Origin: Streptomyces sp. F001
GTDB lineage: Bacteria > Actinomycetota > Actinomycetes > Streptomycetales > Streptomycetaceae
Direction: 5' to 3'
Assembly (NCBI RefSeq): GCF_004187715.1
Contig: NZ_QZWF01000042.1
Location: 1-48,290, forward strand
Length of the DNA stretch: 48,290 nt
Positions within the stretch are counted from its first letter, which is position 1. Every line of letters starts with the position of its first letter. The position numbers were made by a program, and so were the translations under genes. Under the pieces are notes generated by a model, which was given only the letters and a program-made list of their open reading frames with translations, did not search any database and was not told the origin of the DNA. This document shows positions 48,202 to 48,290 of this stretch, one piece after another.

Positions 48202-48290
48202 GATCTGCGTCGAGCGGTGAGCATGCCACGACCCTCTTGAGTGGGAAAGAGGTTGCGCGGCGTTTTAGACGTCATCTCATTTGGCGAGCC

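Overview
The window is very GC-rich, with strongly third-position-GC coding, Tat-type signal peptides, GTG and TTG starts, leaderless-looking promoters and many TetR/MerR regulators. This points to Streptomyces or a close relative. The density of broken genes and insertion-sequence (IS) scraps suggests a chromosome arm rather than the core. No rRNA, tRNA or CRISPR array was seen. All family names come from reading the translations by eye; no database was searched.

Layout. 1-2000: a frameshifted hypothetical gene and an unrecognised 298-codon ORF. 2207-6343 (+): a tightly overlapping operon of a tandem-GNAT acetyltransferase, a Tat lipoprotein sugar-binding protein and two ABC sugar permeases, with no ATPase (typical of Streptomyces, which shares MsiK). 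6360-9569 (-): an IS701-type scrap and a secreted GH2 exo-beta-glucosaminidase-like enzyme. 9938-11071 (-): an AI-2E/PerM-family membrane protein. 11784-16636: a glycerol-lipid block, TetR-glpD (-) diverging from an alkyl-DHAP-synthase-like gene and a lipid kinase (+). 17097-23040 (-): a saccharide operon (decayed permease, intact permease, Gfo/Idh oxidoreductase, GH95-like protein carrying a discoidin domain, heparin-lyase-I-like polysaccharide lyase). Its 5' end, including most of the first permease, is replaced by a helicase-associated-domain gene fragment and an IS-end-like repeat array.

23847-32700: accessory genes (a Ser/Thr kinase fused to a lipoyl-like domain that lacks the lipoyl lysine, a DUF4265 protein, an alpha/beta hydrolase, a VOC-MerR pair, a beheaded TetR beside a tail-less serine hydrolase, and an ABC-F ATPase with a leader-type regulatory region). 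32999-35530: a PhoD phosphatase with a long extra C-terminus. 35760-39000: an IS5 deletion derivative, a divergent TetR/MDR-oxidoreductase pair with a triple operator, and an IS1182 scrap. 39349-48152: a second saccharide block, with GH95-like, GH97 and GH88 on the plus strand, convergent with an overlapping alginate-lyase/pectin-lyase-fold pair.

How it may work together: the two saccharide blocks combine polysaccharide lyases, a GH88 that removes the unsaturated uronyl residue lyases create, side-chain exo-glycosidases (GH95, GH97, GH2), a Gfo/Idh oxidoreductase and ABC import. That is the logic of a degradation system for a branched, uronate-containing polysaccharide. The substrate cannot be read from sequence, and one of the two importers is broken.
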